From positions 79,243,001-79,307,000 of the forward strand of contig NC_134106.1 of the NCBI RefSeq assembly GCF_040939455.1: 64,000 nt of DNA. The letters run 5' to 3'. This DNA comes from Microcebus murinus (lineage: Eukaryota > Chordata > Mammalia > Primates > Cheirogaleidae). Positions 11,435-24,440 of the stretch are shown one piece after another. The notes below the pieces were generated by a model. The model had not been told where the DNA came from. It made no database searches and saw nothing but the letters and a program-made list of their open reading frames with translations. The position numbers and the translations under genes were made by a program. Numbering within the stretch: the first letter of the stretch is position 1; each line of letters starts with the position of its first letter.

Positions 11435-12422
11435 ATGGGAAGAAATCAGCGAAGGAACTCAGGAAATATAAAGAACCAAACGGAAAACTCCCCCAAAGAG
11501 GAGCCCCGGCCCCCTCGAAACGGGCACCAACCAAAATCAGGCAACCAAAATGACAGAAGAGGAATTTCATCTGTGGATCATAAGAACACTCACCGAGCTG
11601 CAACAACAACTCGATAACCAACATAAAGAAACCACAAAAAGCCTCCAGGACCTGGAAAAAGAAATAGAAACAATGAAGAAAAGTTTAACCGAACTCCTGG
11701 AAATGAAGAATCAATTCAGGGAACTACAAAATACAGTGGAAAGTCTCAAGAACAGGGTAGATCAAACAGAATAACGAATCTCAGAGATTGAAGATAACAC
11801 TCTCCAACTAAATAAAACCATCACAGAGATAGAGCAGAGAAACAAGAGAAAAGAGCAAAGCCTACAAGAGATATGGGATTATGTGAAGAAACCTAATGTG
11901 AGGGTCATAGGGTTACCAGAAGGGGAAGTGGACAACACCCAAGGGTTGGACAAGCTATTTGAAGATATAAGAGAGGAAAATTTCCCAGGCCTTGCTCAAA
12001 ATCTCGATATACAAGTTCAAGAAGCTCAGAGGACCCCTGGGAGATTCAATGCAAACAGGAAGATGTCACGACATGCAGTCATCAGACTGACCAAAATATC
12101 AACTAAAGAGGCCCTTCTAAGAGCTGTAAGACAAAAGAAGCAAGTGACATACAAGGGAAAGCCAATTTGAATAACACCAGACTTCTCTAATGAGACTTTA
12201 CAAGCAAGGAGAGACTGGGGCCCCATTCTCACTCTTCTGAAACAAAACAATGCCCACCCTAGAATCTTATTCCCTGCAAAACTAAGCTTCCTATATGAAG
12301 GAGAAATAAAGACATTCTCAGACAAGCAAAGTCTCAGAGAATTCACCAAGACAAGACCAGTACAAGAAGTACTCAAAACAGTGTTATGCACAGAACACCA
12401 TAATAAAAACTCACGAATATAA
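11435..12422 (+). pseudogene. L1 ORF1 (RNA-binding protein), inactivated
   Basis: The first frame (MGRNQRRNSGNIK...) starts at 11435. The body continues in another frame from 11550, so there is a frameshift. A coiled-coil region with heptad Leu spacing (LQDLEKEIETMKKSL, then LLEMKNQFRELQNTVE) is followed by a stop at 11772-11774. The same frame continues through the RRM-like part (VRVIGLPEG, FEDIREENFPGL) to another stop at 12168-12170 and then the C-terminal part (ARRDWGPILTLLKQNN) to about 12422. One frameshift and two internal stops make it non-functional. Confidence 0.9.
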
Positions 12423-12507
12423 AAACAACCAAAACCCAAAGATTAAAGGCCAGATAATACAATGGCTCCAAGAGAGAAATCAAAGCAACAACATCCAACC
12501 CAACAGA

Positions 12508-13745
12508 ATGAACAGTAATCTACCTTACCTATCAGTTCTCTCAATAAATGTGAATGGCTTAAACTCTCCACTCAAGAGACATAGGCTGGCTGAATGGATA
12601 AGAAAATACAGGCCAAGTATATGCTGTCTTCAGGAAACACATCTAACCTGCAAGGATGCATATAGACTAAAAGTAAAAGGGTGGAGATCAGTATTCCAGG
12701 CAAGTGGAAGCCAAAAGAAGCCTGGCGTGGCAGTTCTAATTTCAGACGATTTAGTTTTTAAAGCAACAAAAGTAGTGAAAGACAAAGAGGGTCATTATAT
12801 AATGGTGAAGGGCACAGTTCAACAAGAAGAGATAACAATTTTAAATATATATGCACCCAACTTAGGTGCACCCAGTTTCATAAAGCAAACCTTACTGGAT
12901 CTAAGCAAATGGATTAATAACAACTCCATAATCACCAGAGATTTCAACACCCCACTGACGGCACAAGACAGATCCTCCAAACAGAAAAGTAATAAAGAAA
13001 TAATGGACTTAAACAAAACCTTGGAACAACTGGGTCTGACTGACATGTCTACAGGACATTCTACCCACAATCCACTGAATATACGTTCTTCTCATCAGCT
13101 CACGGGACATTCTCTAAGACTGACCATATCCTAGGACACAAAGTAAATCTCAAGAAATTTAAAAAAATAGAAATCATACCATGTACCTTCTCAGATCACA
13201 GTAGAATAAAAGTAGAAATCAACCCTAACAGAAACAGACATTTCTACACAAAAACGTGGAAATTAAACAACCTCCTACTAAATGATTACTTCATAAATGA
13301 AGAAATCAAGATGGAAATAAAAAAATTCTATACTCCTACACTGCTGGTGGGACTGCAAATTAGTTCAACCTCTGTGGAAAGCAATATGGGAGATACCTTA
13401 AAGCGATACTAGTGAATCTACCATTTGATCCAGCAATCCTATTGCTGGGCATCTACCCAAAAGATCCAATGACACTCAAAAAAAAAAACACCTGCACTCG
13501 AATGTTTATAGCAGCACAATTCATAATTGCAAGGCTGTGGAAACAGCCCAAGTGCCCATCAATCCAAGAATGGATTAATAAAATGTGGTATATGTATACC
13601 ATGGAGTACTATTCAGCTCTAAGAAACAATGGTGATATAGCACATCTTATATTTTCCTGGTTAGAGCTGGAACCCGTACTATTAAGTGAAGTTTCCCAAG
13701 AATGGAAAAACAAGCACCACATATATTCACCAGCAAATTGGTATT
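12508..13745 (+). pseudogene. L1 ORF2 with endonuclease domain, reverse transcriptase deleted
   Basis: Residues 1-208 from the ATG at 12508 form the APE-like endonuclease: SINVNGLNSP near the N-terminus, CCLQETHL, then ILNIYAPN. The usual GDFN catalytic motif reads RDFN here, so the Asp and Asn remain but the Gly is changed. A frameshift lies near 13055-13070. The protein can then be followed in another frame (SAHGTFSKTDHILGHK) to about 13325. At about 13330 it jumps directly to ORF2 C-terminal sequence ('ctgctggtgggactgcaaatt'). The whole reverse transcriptase and most of the cysteine-rich region are missing. The element cannot mobilise itself. Confidence 0.9.
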
Positions 13746-13795
13746 AACTGAACAGCACTTAAGTGGTCACATAGGTACTGCAGTAATAGGGTATT

Positions 13796-13905
13796 GGGCA
13801 GGGGGGAGGGGGGCGGGTATATACATATATAATGAGTGAGATGTGCACCATCTGGGGGATGGTCATGCTGGAGACTCACACTTGTGGGGGGAGGGGGGAA
13901 ATGGG
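13796..13905 (+). other. G-rich L1 3' UTR tract (G-quadruplex candidate)
   Basis: Two clusters of G runs, ggggggaggggggcggg (about 13801-13818) and ggggggaggggggaaatggg (about 13886-13906), fit the G3+N1-7 quadruplex rule. G-rich 3' UTRs are a known L1 property. Confidence 0.75.
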
Positions 13906-14008
13906 CATTTATTGAAACCTTAAAATCTGTACCCCCATAATATGCTGAAATAAAAATAAAAATGAAAAAATGAAAAAAAAAAAAAAGTAACCAAAAAAAA
14001 AAAAAATT

Positions 14009-14342
<334 letters not shown>

Positions 14343-14434
14343 TTCTTAATGTTTAGCCTTATCCCATTTTGTCAGAAAGATATTTTGGATACAACTTTTT
14401 AAAAATAAACTGGTACTTTATAAAAAAAAAAAAA
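14343..14434 (+). other. putative 3'-transduced flank with poly(A) signal
   Basis: About 80 bp of non-L1, non-Alu sequence follows the Alu. It holds AATAAA at about 14404-14409 and ends in an A tract (14422-14434) directly before the target-site duplicate at 14435. This is the structure left when an L1 transcript reads past its own signal and is polyadenylated downstream. Confidence 0.7.
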
Positions 14435-14444
14435 AGAAATAACA

Positions 14445-16150
14445 AATCATGAAATACTTAGATATAAATCTAACCAAACATTAGCAGGATTTTTAAAATG
14501 TAAGCTACAAAAAATGATAGACATTTAAGACAATCTAAATAATTAGATTCCACACCATGTTCATGAAGTAGAATAATCAATATTGTTAAAATGTCAATTA
14601 ACTCTAAACTTATGTATGGATTCATCACAATTCCAATAAAAATCCCAGCAAGACTTTATATAAAAATAAATAAGCTGATTATAATATTTGTTTGAAAAGG
14701 AAAAGGATCCAGAGAAACCAAAACAATTTTGCCACAAAAAACCCAGGAGTCACGATACTTGATATCACTGCAGTATAAAAGTAAAGAGGATGATGTCATA
14801 CTATAAGAAGGATAGGCAAATAGATCAAAGGAACAGAATCTAGAATAGAGCCATATGTGGTCAATTGTTTTGTAAGAAAGGTGCAAAGACAATTCCATGC
14901 AGAAAGATTAGTCTTTTCAATAAATTGTGCTGGAAGTACTGGACATCCATATATTTTTTAAAAGTAAACTTTGACATCAATTCTACATCTTCTATAAAAC
15001 ATTAACTAGAAATGGATCACAGACCTAAATGTAAATCCTAGAGCTGAAAACTTCTAGAAGAAAAGATCAGAGACAGTCCTTATAACTGTTGGTTAGGGAA
15101 ATATTTTCCACCTAGCACACCAAAGATACAATCTATAAAAGAAAACTGTAATAAATTGGACTTTGTCAAATTAAATATTTCTGCTTTATATGAAACATTG
15201 TTAAGAGAATAAAGAGACAATCCAGTAATTAGAATAAAATTTGTAAAAGAGAGGAATAGTATCTAAAATATGTAAATAATTTTCAAAACACATTAATATG
15301 AAAACTCAACTGAAAAATAAGCAAAAGACTTGAACAGACATTTGACCAAAGAAGGTACCTAAGGCAAATAAACATGCAAAGATGTTTAGTATCATTAACC
15401 ACTAGAGCCACTGGGGAAATGAAAATTTAAGTCACAATGAGATACCACCACATACTTATTAAAATGGCTCAAATCTTTTACAATAGGACAATTCCAAGTT
15501 CTGACAAGGATGCAGAACAACTGAAAATCTCATATATTTCCTTTGGCAATGAAAAATTGAACAACCACTGGGGTAAAAAGTTTGACAGTGTCTTACAAAG
15601 TTAAACACACCCTTACTATAACCTAACAAACCCCACTTACTGCCATTTAATGAAGGGAAGTAAGACATGTAAAAACCTGTGTTTTAATACAATTTTTACT
15701 TTATTCATTATCAGTAAAATCTGGAAACACTTCAAATAAACTTCAACAGGTAGGATGATAAACAAATTGTGTTACATCTGTTCCATGGTTCACTACTCAG
15801 CAATAAAACAAAATGAACTACTGACACAAACAACAACATAGATGAATGTCAAGCACATTATAACTGAAAGCAGTCTGAGCCTACACACTATAAGATTCCA
15901 TTTATATCACATTCTCCATGAAAATATTTAGAAACAGAAACCAGATATTAATAATCGTTAAGGAGTGGGGGTAGGAGGCAGTGCCTACACAGAGGCAGCA
16001 CAACTGTTTTGTATCCTGATTGTATTGGTGGTTATATGACCTTATGTTTTGGTCAAATTCTTAGCAATGTAGATGAAAATTAGTTGATTTTACTGAGAAC
16101 GAATTTTTTTCAAAATTAAAAGAAATAGAAAATAGAAGATGAGACGGAGA
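14445..16150 (+). mobile_element. old L1, right half (ORF2 C-terminus and 3' region)
   Basis: Resumes exactly where the copy at 8716-10009 stops ('aatcatgaaatacttagatataaatc', the ORF2 thumb/C-terminal region). It continues through '...tcacaattccaataaaaatccca' and the 'caatgagataccaccacat' block to a 3' end near 16130. Frames are broken throughout. Confidence 0.85.
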
Positions 16151-16332
16151 TTGAGTTGAGATAATCACAGGCATGCGGAACATAATTAAAGCTAAACCAT
16201 AGGCCAACCTCAAGTCTATGAGAAAGCTCGTCCTTCATCCTAACTAATAGAGCAAAAAGGCTTACATTTTCTGCACACTTAATAATACAACATTATGCTT
16301 CAATCTCCAATGTAGTTTATACAAAATTAATT

Positions 16333-16694
<362 letters not shown>

Positions 16695-16725
16695 AAAGAC
16701 ATGTGACAAAATTGGACACATTCAA

Positions 16726-16805
16726 TATAATTAGGCACTAGAGCCACTGAGGAAATGCAAATTTAAGTCACAATGAGATACCACCACACACTTCTTAAAA
16801 TGTAA
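16726..16805 (+). repeat. second copy of a short L1 segment also present at 15400-15470
   Basis: 'actagagccact-g-ggaaat' and 'tttaagtcacaatgagatac' are shared with 15403-15472, including local differences from generic L1. This suggests duplication rather than independent insertion. Confidence 0.6.
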
Positions 16806-18230
16806 TCCATAATGAAAAGTAAATGCAATCACTAAAAGTAAACCCAGTGATGTTCCAGGTCCTGGAATTAGAAGATAACTACTTATAAGCAACTATTATC
16901 ACTATGTTAAAGATTAAAATAGATACAATGGATGAAAAGATTAGTTACTTCAGGAGAGAAGTGGTGACTAAAAGAAACCAAATGAAAATTCAAAAGCTAA
17001 AAAATATAGTATCTAAATTTTAGATGGATGGGTCCAATGGAAGATTAGTCATTGTAAAAGGAACTTCGAAACAAGTTAATATTGATAGATGTGCAAACTC
17101 ATGCAGAGAGGTTGTTATGAGGAGTCTATGAGATTCATTCAGTTAGTCGTCTATTGAACAGTTACCCATCGAGGCCCGCCCACGTGCCAAGGCATCGTTC
17201 CAGGAAAGGAGCTGCGACACATAACTACATCGTGGGGCTGACAGTGCAGTAAGGAAGACAGAAATAAGTCAATAAATAATGTAAAATTGGGGTATCCTGT
17301 TAAACTCTAGGATGACAAATAAAGCCAGAGTAAGAAGAAATCTAGAGAGTCCCACAAAGGGGAAGGCCGTTCAGGGGCCACCTCCCTGTAGGTGGTGATG
17401 TGGGACATGATATGCTGCTTGATTGAAGTAAGGGGTGACTCATGTAGCTGTCTGGGGAGAGTATCTCCAGCAGTGAAGAAATACAAAGAGCCCTCAGGGA
17501 GCCTGGCACATAGTAGGTACTCAATAAATTGTGCATGGTATCACACTTCGGTGGGAGTGGCCGTTCCTTTATTTTACCAGATGGACGTCTCTGTGTTCCT
17601 GCTGCTCCACAACTGTGGGAATGGGGTGTGCAGGTCGCAGCTTCTTGCCCCACCTGCTCCCACGCTGGCAGAGAGGAACCAGAGACCAACAGCTCCAAGG
17701 CAGCAGGAGGAAGAGGAGCTTCCCCTGGAGGCTGCACAACCTCCCACCAGCCTGGCACACAGTGGGAGCTCCCCAAGCAGACACTGCCGTGCCAGTCACA
17801 AGGGGGGGATGCTGCACAGCCACAAAATAATAGAAGTTCACCTTACTTGTGAAACCCCACACAGGACTGGCTCACACCCCAGCTCACACACCTTGAGTAC
17901 CTTCTGCATCGAAACAGTAAAGTCTGTAGGTCTTTACACTGGACACCCAAATGGCTTCTGATGCCTTCTTTCCAACTCCTCTTTCCAACCTTCTGCTCTC
18001 CCTGGCCTGGTTACCGGGGTCCTGGGGGCATGGCGGAGTGTCGCAGCCAGGGGCTCCCCTCTGAGGTGCTCACATCACGGGGAGGGCAAACCGGCACACA
18101 GGTAAAGGTGAGGCAGCATGACAGCCGCTGTGGCACAGCCAGCGCAGGGGCTGCAGAGTTCAGTGTCCCTGGTGAAGGAGTTGGCCAGGGATGGCTTCTG
18201 GAGGAGGTGAAATGAAGCTGCAAGGGTGTT
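16806..18230. other. non-coding sequence with L2/MIR-like debris
   Basis: A fragment reading 'gagcctggcacatagtaggtactcaataaat' (about 17498-17528) is a typical L2/MIR 3' tail. The open frames at 17342-17961, on both strands, have no recognisable domain and run through repeat debris. No gene seen. Confidence 0.45.
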
Positions 18231-18650
18231 CTTCATCGTTCAGTCCTCAGCACGCACGTCTGCTCCTCAGAGAGGCCTCTCTGGTCATGCTGCCGGAGGT
18301 TCTCCACCACGCTGCCCTTCATTCCAGCTCCTTATTCATTTCCTTCTGAGCACTATCATATGAAAGTATTTCATTCCTTCATCTATTCATTCAACAAAAA
18401 CAATGTGCCCAGTACAGGGCTCCCAGCAGCATCAAACACTTTAGGACTAAAAGCTTTTCCCTACAGTGTGTTGTCAGAGTTTGCTTATAAACACAAATAA
18501 AGAAAACAAAGGAACTAAACACAAATAGAAAGACTCCACAGTCCCATCCCCTGGGTACCATCAGTGGAGACCACCTTTAACACTATGTCATTTCTTGACT
18601 AGTGTCAGTATCAAGTAGTGGCCATAGCCTGCCCCTTAATTTAATTTTAC
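18231..18650. other. probable L2 debris, otherwise unrecognised
   Basis: 'cctcagagaggcctctctggtcatgct' resembles an L2 segment. The rest is unassigned. Confidence 0.35.
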
Positions 18651-18654
18651 AAAT

Positions 18655-18862
18655 GTGTAAATGGCACTTGGTATGTTCCTGGTAGTGTGCTAAGTAAGCA
18701 CTTTACATGTAGCATCTCAAACCTCGCAACAACCCCAGGAGGTAGAAACTGTTACCATCAACAGTTTACGGATACACTGAGGCCAGGTGGGATTTAAGAA
18801 ACTTTCCCAAGGTCACAGACATAATATTAATGCATGGTGGAGCCAGAATTTGAACCCCTCTA
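18655..18862 (-). repeat. MIR SINE
   Basis: Antisense MIR with the blocks 'agcactttacatgtagcatctcaaacctc', 'cactgaggccag', 'cccaaggtcacagac' and 'gccagaatttgaacccc' in order. Confidence 0.85.
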
Positions 18863-19264
18863 CAGCTCTAATTGGTAGCAGCCTCTAGTAGGTAGCAAGG
18901 CATGTTAGTCATCCCCAGGCCCTGAGATCTAAGCAGCCTCTCCATCTGTGTCCAGCAGGGGGCGCCCATGGATGACTGCACCTGCCCAGGTATGTTTAGT
19001 TTGCCTGCGAGTGGAACAGCACCTGCTGAAGAGAGATGCCCTTCTCTTCCCTTGATCCAGACACAGGGAGCCAAATAGGGAGAAATATTCTGGGTTCCAT
19101 GACTCTGCCAAAGAAGAACTCTCTGCGGTGGTCCTGTTAAGTCATGTAACATTTATCCACATTTGGTTCCAGGTCTTGGAATGAATCAGACACAGGTCTA
19201 TCCTTGGGGGAGCCCCCAGTCAAGGGAACAATTAAATGACCTGAGAATTAGTAGCCCCAGAGAA

Positions 19265-19375
19265 ATCCCCAGTTTAAAAACTGTCTTGGATCATGAAGCT
19301 ATTAAGTATCAGAGTTGGGATTCAAACTTAGTTATTTGACTCCAAAGTCCACATTCTTTTTACCAAGTCATGGTG
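19265..19375 (-). repeat. MIR SINE fragment
   Basis: 'gaagctattaagtatcagagttgggattcaaac' matches the 5' side of an antisense MIR. Confidence 0.6.
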
Positions 19376-19866
19376 CTCAGTTGATGCAAGCCCTGTGCTG
19401 GTTCCTGGGATGGAGATGAAGGAGACAGCGTGTTCCCCATGGGGAGGTTACGTTCTAAGGGAGGAGGGAGGGGGTGAGCCCAGACATCATCCGGGGTGGG
19501 AAGGGTTCTGCCAAGGTCAGCTCAGGGCTGGTGGGAGCACAAAGGAAGAGATGCATGGAAGTGTGCTTCCCTCAAAGGTCATGTGCTCATGTTCACCACT
19601 GTACCCCATGCCTGGCACAGGCCTGAACACTTTAAGACTCAAGGACTGTGGGGTGAATGAATGACTGAGGAAGAGACTAAGTGCTTAGGACAGAAGCAAC
19701 AATGATCAAGGAAGGCTTTTCAGAAGAATTGATACTTGGCTTGCAGGATGAAGTAGGAGGAAAAGAAAGGTGGAAAAGAGGGCTAAAGGCATTCTAGGCA
19801 TGCACAAAGGAACGACGGGTTGCAGTAGCGGTCTCTCAATTTTTTAAAAATATCAAAACCTACAAT

Positions 19867-19917
<51 letters not shown>

Positions 19918-20530
19918 TGGACCCTTATAATGTACGATGGCCTCTGTTATTTTCAGGCCTATTGCCTTTTTGTAAGTGCTAGTGGAAACGCACTCATTTG
20001 AGTGATATGGGCACAGGAGTTTGGCAAATGTGGAGGCTGTAAGGGTAATTTGGAGCCAGACTGTAAAGCTCTTTGAGTGCTAGAGTTACAATATTGGACC
20101 CTTTTTAGCCCGTTTCCCCTGCCTTCTCTGTGAAGTCTGACACTGCAAACTCCTTTCTCTTCTCACTCTCTGATTAACTCCCTGCCTCTCAGGCTCGTCT
20201 TCATCAGTGACCTTTAGTGTCTTCAATTCCCTAGCTGGTTATTTAAATCTCGCTGAGTTCCTGGGGCCCTGCCCAGGACTCTCCCCACTCATCCTTCTCG
20301 GCCACCCAGGGTGTTCCATCCACAGCTTGGTTTGAATGCCTGCCCACTCCTGGCAGTGGAGACCCCAGTCACTCTCCACAGCCCCAGCCCTCCCTCCTGA
20401 GCACCATTTACTTCTGTTGAGGGCCTCAGGCTGTTTCTGCTCCTGGCAGAAGAAGGAGTCAGTATTCAGAGTGACATGGCAAGAGAGGAGGCTTGAGAAA
20501 GAGATGGGGTAGGTGCCAGGCTCGTAACAA
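19376..20530. other. non-coding sequence containing a (CA)n microsatellite
   Basis: The (CA)n run spans about 19868-19913, roughly 22 units. The flanks ('ctgtgctggttcctgggatggagatgaagg...') look like ancient interspersed-repeat debris. No gene recognised. Confidence 0.5.
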
Positions 20531-20712
20531 CCAGCTCTCATGGGAACTAATAGAGGAAGGAACGCACTCCCTACCCAGGGAGGGCATTAATCTATTCCTG
20601 AGGGCTCCACCCCATGGCCCAAACATCTCCCATTAGGCCCCACCTTCCAACCTTGTGATCAAATTTCAATCTGAATTTTGAGAGGAACAAACATCCAAAC
20701 TATGGCATCATA
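20531..20712 (-). mobile_element. MaLR (MST/MLT1-type) LTR fragment
   Basis: 'attcctgagggctccaccccatggcccaa', 'cattaggccccaccttccaac' and a terminal 'aaactatggca' match the reversed 5' half of a mammalian apparent LTR retrotransposon LTR. Confidence 0.7.
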
Positions 20713-21000
20713 TAATTAAAATCATACAGTACACAGCTCTTTCAGATGGGATTATTTCACTTAGCATCTATGTTTTTTGTGGCTTAATAGCTCATTTCTT
20801 TTTATTGCTGAAAAACAAATCTTTGTACTGATGTGCCAGTTTATCCATTCATCTACCCGTATTGATGAACCATTTGGTTGTTTCCAGTTTTGAGCAATTA
20901 TGAATGAATATGCTATAAACATTAGCATGTAGGTTTTTGTGCAAACATGTTTTCAAATCAGTTTCAAATCAGCTCCTAAATATTTAGGAGTGTGATTACT
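20713..21000 (-). mobile_element. old L1 3'-region fragment
   Basis: Antisense L1-like text ('gttttgagcaattatgaatgaatatgctataaacatt', 'ggagtgtgattactggatcat'). Diverged. Confidence 0.6.
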
Positions 21001-21225
21001 GGATCATATCCAAAGACTACTGAGTGTTATCCATTTATAATTATTGTGATTACTGTCTTAGATTTACTTCTAATATCTTATTTTGGATTTTCTATGTCCT
21101 GCTCTTCTGTTTCTTTTTATTCTTCCTTCTTGTCTTCTTGTCAATTAACCAAAGCTTCTAATACACACTACTTTAAAAGTTATACAATATATATATTTTT
21201 CTTTTACTGTTACCTTGAATAAAAT

Positions 21226-21372
21226 TTTTTTATTTTATTTTTTTTATTTTAGCATATTATGGGGGTACAAGTGTTAAGGTTACATATACTGCCCATGCAC
21301 CGCCTCCCCCCTCGAGTAAGAGTTTCAAGCATGTCAAGTAAGATGTGCAACATTTGGGGGATGGACACGCTT
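21226..21372 (-). mobile_element. lemur L1 3'-end fragment, 5' truncated
   Basis: Its minus strand reads '...tgtacccccataatatgct', the same 3' UTR end as the L1 at 13920-13945. It is flanked by GAATAAAAT at 21217-21225 and 21373-21381. Confidence 0.8.
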
Positions 21373-21387
21373 GAATAAAATATTTTT

Positions 21388-21734
21388 TTATTTTTATTTT
21401 TATTTTTATTTTTTTTTGAGACAGAGTCTCGCTTTGTTGTCCAGGCTAGAGTGAGTGCCGTGGCGTCAGCCTAGCTCACAGCAACCTCAAACTCCTGGGC
21501 TCGAGTGATCCTTCTGCCTCAGCCTCCCGAGTAGCTGGGACTACAGGCATGCGCCACTATGCCCGGCTATTTTTATATATATATATCAGTTGGCCAATTA
21601 ATTTCTTTCTATTTATAGTAGAGACGGGGTCTCGCTCTTGCTCAGGCTGGTTTTGAACTCCTGACCTTGAGCAATCCGCCCGCCTCGGCCTCCCAAGAGC
21701 TAGGATTACAGGCGTGAGCCACAGCGCCCGGCCC
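21388..21734 (-). repeat. Alu SINE, lemur type, young
   Basis: Antisense full-length Alu with a T-rich head (21388-21417). It is flanked by TGAATAAAATATTTTT at 21372-21387 and 21735-21750, a perfect 16-bp duplication. Nearly identical to the Alu at 30.04 kb over the right ~200 bp. Confidence 0.95.
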
Positions 21735-21949
21735 TGAATAAAATATTTTTAACGTGCTTATCTTTGCCAAACTCTTGAACATTTTTAAGGGATCTGAGAA
21801 TGCTAAAATCCAATTAAGCCCCCTTCAACTTGCATATTTTGTCCTGTTTTTCAGTTGTATCTTGCTCTTAATGTCATAAATAAGACATTTTCGTATGGTT
21901 ATGCAAAGTCAATGTTCATTCATATTTACTCCCTCCTCCCTACCCTTTT

Positions 21950-22209
<260 letters not shown>

Positions 22210-22299
22210 AACAAACCTGTTCCTGCCACCTTCCCTCCTCTTTGTCACCATGCTTTTTTGAACCTCAGACCTTTCATCAATTCATCATCCTTCTGCACA

Positions 22300-23200
22300 A
22301 AGTAAATCCCTTAAATGTCCTTTCATGAGAGTCCATTGGTGATAAAATTACCTATTGTCTGAAATGTCTCTCTCAACCTCATTCCTAAAATATAGCTTCA
22401 GTGGTTATATATAATTTTTAATTAATTGTTTTTTCCTTAAGCCATTGACAACACTATCCTACGATCTTCTGGCTTTTCTTGCTGCTGTTGGGAAGTCAGT
22501 AAGCCTAACTGTGGTTGTGTTGTAGCTAATCTGACTTTTGTCACTAACTGCCTTTACAAATTTCCCTGATATTCTGCAGCTTCACTAGATGAATGGAAGT
22601 GTAGATTTATTTTATTTATTATTTAGCTCACTTGGGATTTATACAACTTTCTGAAAATGAGAATTGGTGTCTTTCATCAATTCTGGAAAATGTCTTTATT
22701 TTTTCAAATATTGCCTATTTCCTTCTAAAATTCTAAGAGACATGTTAGACAATCTCAGTCTGTCCTCCACACCTTTTAATCTAACCTTTATATTCCACCT
22801 GTTTGTCTCTCTGTGCTACCGATGGGGTAATTATTTAGCTCTACTTCCAAATTCATGAATTCTCTCTTCCATTGGTTATTTTCATAAGGGATTTATTTTT
22901 ACATAAAGAACTCTTTTTACTCTTTTATCTAACATGTGAAATATATTTCATATTTTGTATCTGAAAATTCTACCATCCTAAGTCATTGCAGGCCTGATTA
23001 TACTGTTTTCTGTTGGCTTTTGTTCAGAATACCTTATTGGTGGCATCCTGTGATATTGTGGGTTTGTGATTTTTTACTATGATCTCACGTTCCTTGGAGT
23101 TTTATCTGCAGAGCTAGTTTGAGGGCTAAATTAGTGTGTTCTAGTGTGGATATGTGGTTGCTTTGGCCATGAGCTCAGGGGTACTACCAACTTAAGGCCT
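22300..23200 (-). mobile_element. ancient L1/HAL1-like fragment
   Basis: 'ctggaaaatgtctttattttttcaaatattgcc' and 'cctttatattccacctgtttgtctctctgtgctac' resemble reversed ancient L1/HAL1 sequence. No intact frame. Limits are approximate. Confidence 0.4.
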
Positions 23201-23808
23201 CTTTAAGAACTTGGTTTGAGAGATTTTTAGACTTCACGTAGCCTGAGAATTCAAACTACAGACCTCCATGAGGGAAGGCTTGTAGCTGACATCTCAGGGA
23301 CAAACGAGTTCTCTCCCAGCTGGTGCCAGTTTCCCCTAACACTGAAGACAGTCTTTGGGGATTCCTGCTGTTTGCAGAGGGATCTCCTATTAAAACTCCC
23401 ACTGTAGGCACTCCCTGGGGTTGTCTCCTGTCACCACGAGTCCATTCTAACAGAAGCCCAGCATCACTAAGATTTGGTGTGTCCCCCTAGGGAGAAACCA
23501 GGTTGAACACCCCCTTATTCTGGAGTTCTGCTTTCACTTTTGTTTTTGGCCTCTCAGAATGCTTTCCCTTCTCACCAGCTCAGTAGGACATCTAAAAATA
23601 TTTTTGAAAAGTTTCATTCAACAGTTCAGGTTGTTATCAGGCAGGTTCAACACATATCTAGCCCTTCACACACTGGAAATCCAAGTCCAAACTTCTGGTT
23701 CATGAAGCTACTGAAAGGCCACCATGGGAGTGCAGAGGCAGGGAATATAGACTACTCTTCTGTTTTGTCAAGAAACTTGAAAATGGGGAGTAGAAAGCTA
23801 GAATGGTT

Positions 23809-23811
<3 letters not shown>

Positions 23812-23841
<30 letters not shown>

Positions 23842-24440
23842 GACAGGTGGCTTTATCAGGAAATGCATCAGCTGCTACTAACAGACCAAGATGGAAGTTA
23901 TTTCTTCCCCAGTGAGGAAGTCCAGACAGGGCAGCCAAGAGCTGGGCTATAGTTGCTCCACATGTCTTCAGGAATATTACCCTTCTGCTTTGCCCCTACA
24001 AAGATACCTTCTGGCCCAAGTAGGCTTCAAGCACATCTACATGTTGGAAAGAAGGAAGGGGGTTATGCCCACAAAGGGCACATGCCAGTTGTCTGTCCCT
24101 CTTGAGCAGCTTGCCCAGAACTGAACTCCCAGCCAACCACCCATCGCTCAAGGGAGCTGTTAGTTGGTGTCATTGCTGCCAGAGTAGAACTGGCGAATCC
24201 TGGATACTGGGTAGGCAGCCAGCAGTCCCTGCCATGGGACCCTAACACTTTTATTGTCCGAGGACCCCACCTCAAGGGAGAAACTGAAATCCAGATGGAT
24301 GATTACTGGAGCAAAGAACATGGAAGAGAGTATGGTTGAAAGCAGAGAGGAAAAGGCGGCAGCTCACCTACGAATCCCACAGAACCAGCACCTAGTGATA
24401 GAACTGACCAAGATTCTTTCAATCCTGTGATTAAAATTTC
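23812..24440 (-). other. candidate retrocopy of an unidentified transcript
   Basis: A run of about 28 T (23812-23840) reads as a poly(A) tail on the minus strand. It is preceded there by 'cctgataaagccacctgtca' and about 600 bp of moderately GC-rich unique sequence, unlike its AT-rich surroundings. The longest minus frame (24063-24275, 70 codons) has no motif I recognise. No target duplication was found. It could be a retroposed 3' UTR, a non-coding transcript or an unrecognised LTR. Confidence 0.35.

Noticed and set aside
17392..17961. 189-codon plus frame and its minus-strand partner
   Set aside because: It runs through an L2/MIR tail, has no motif, and neighbouring frames are equally open, so composition explains it.
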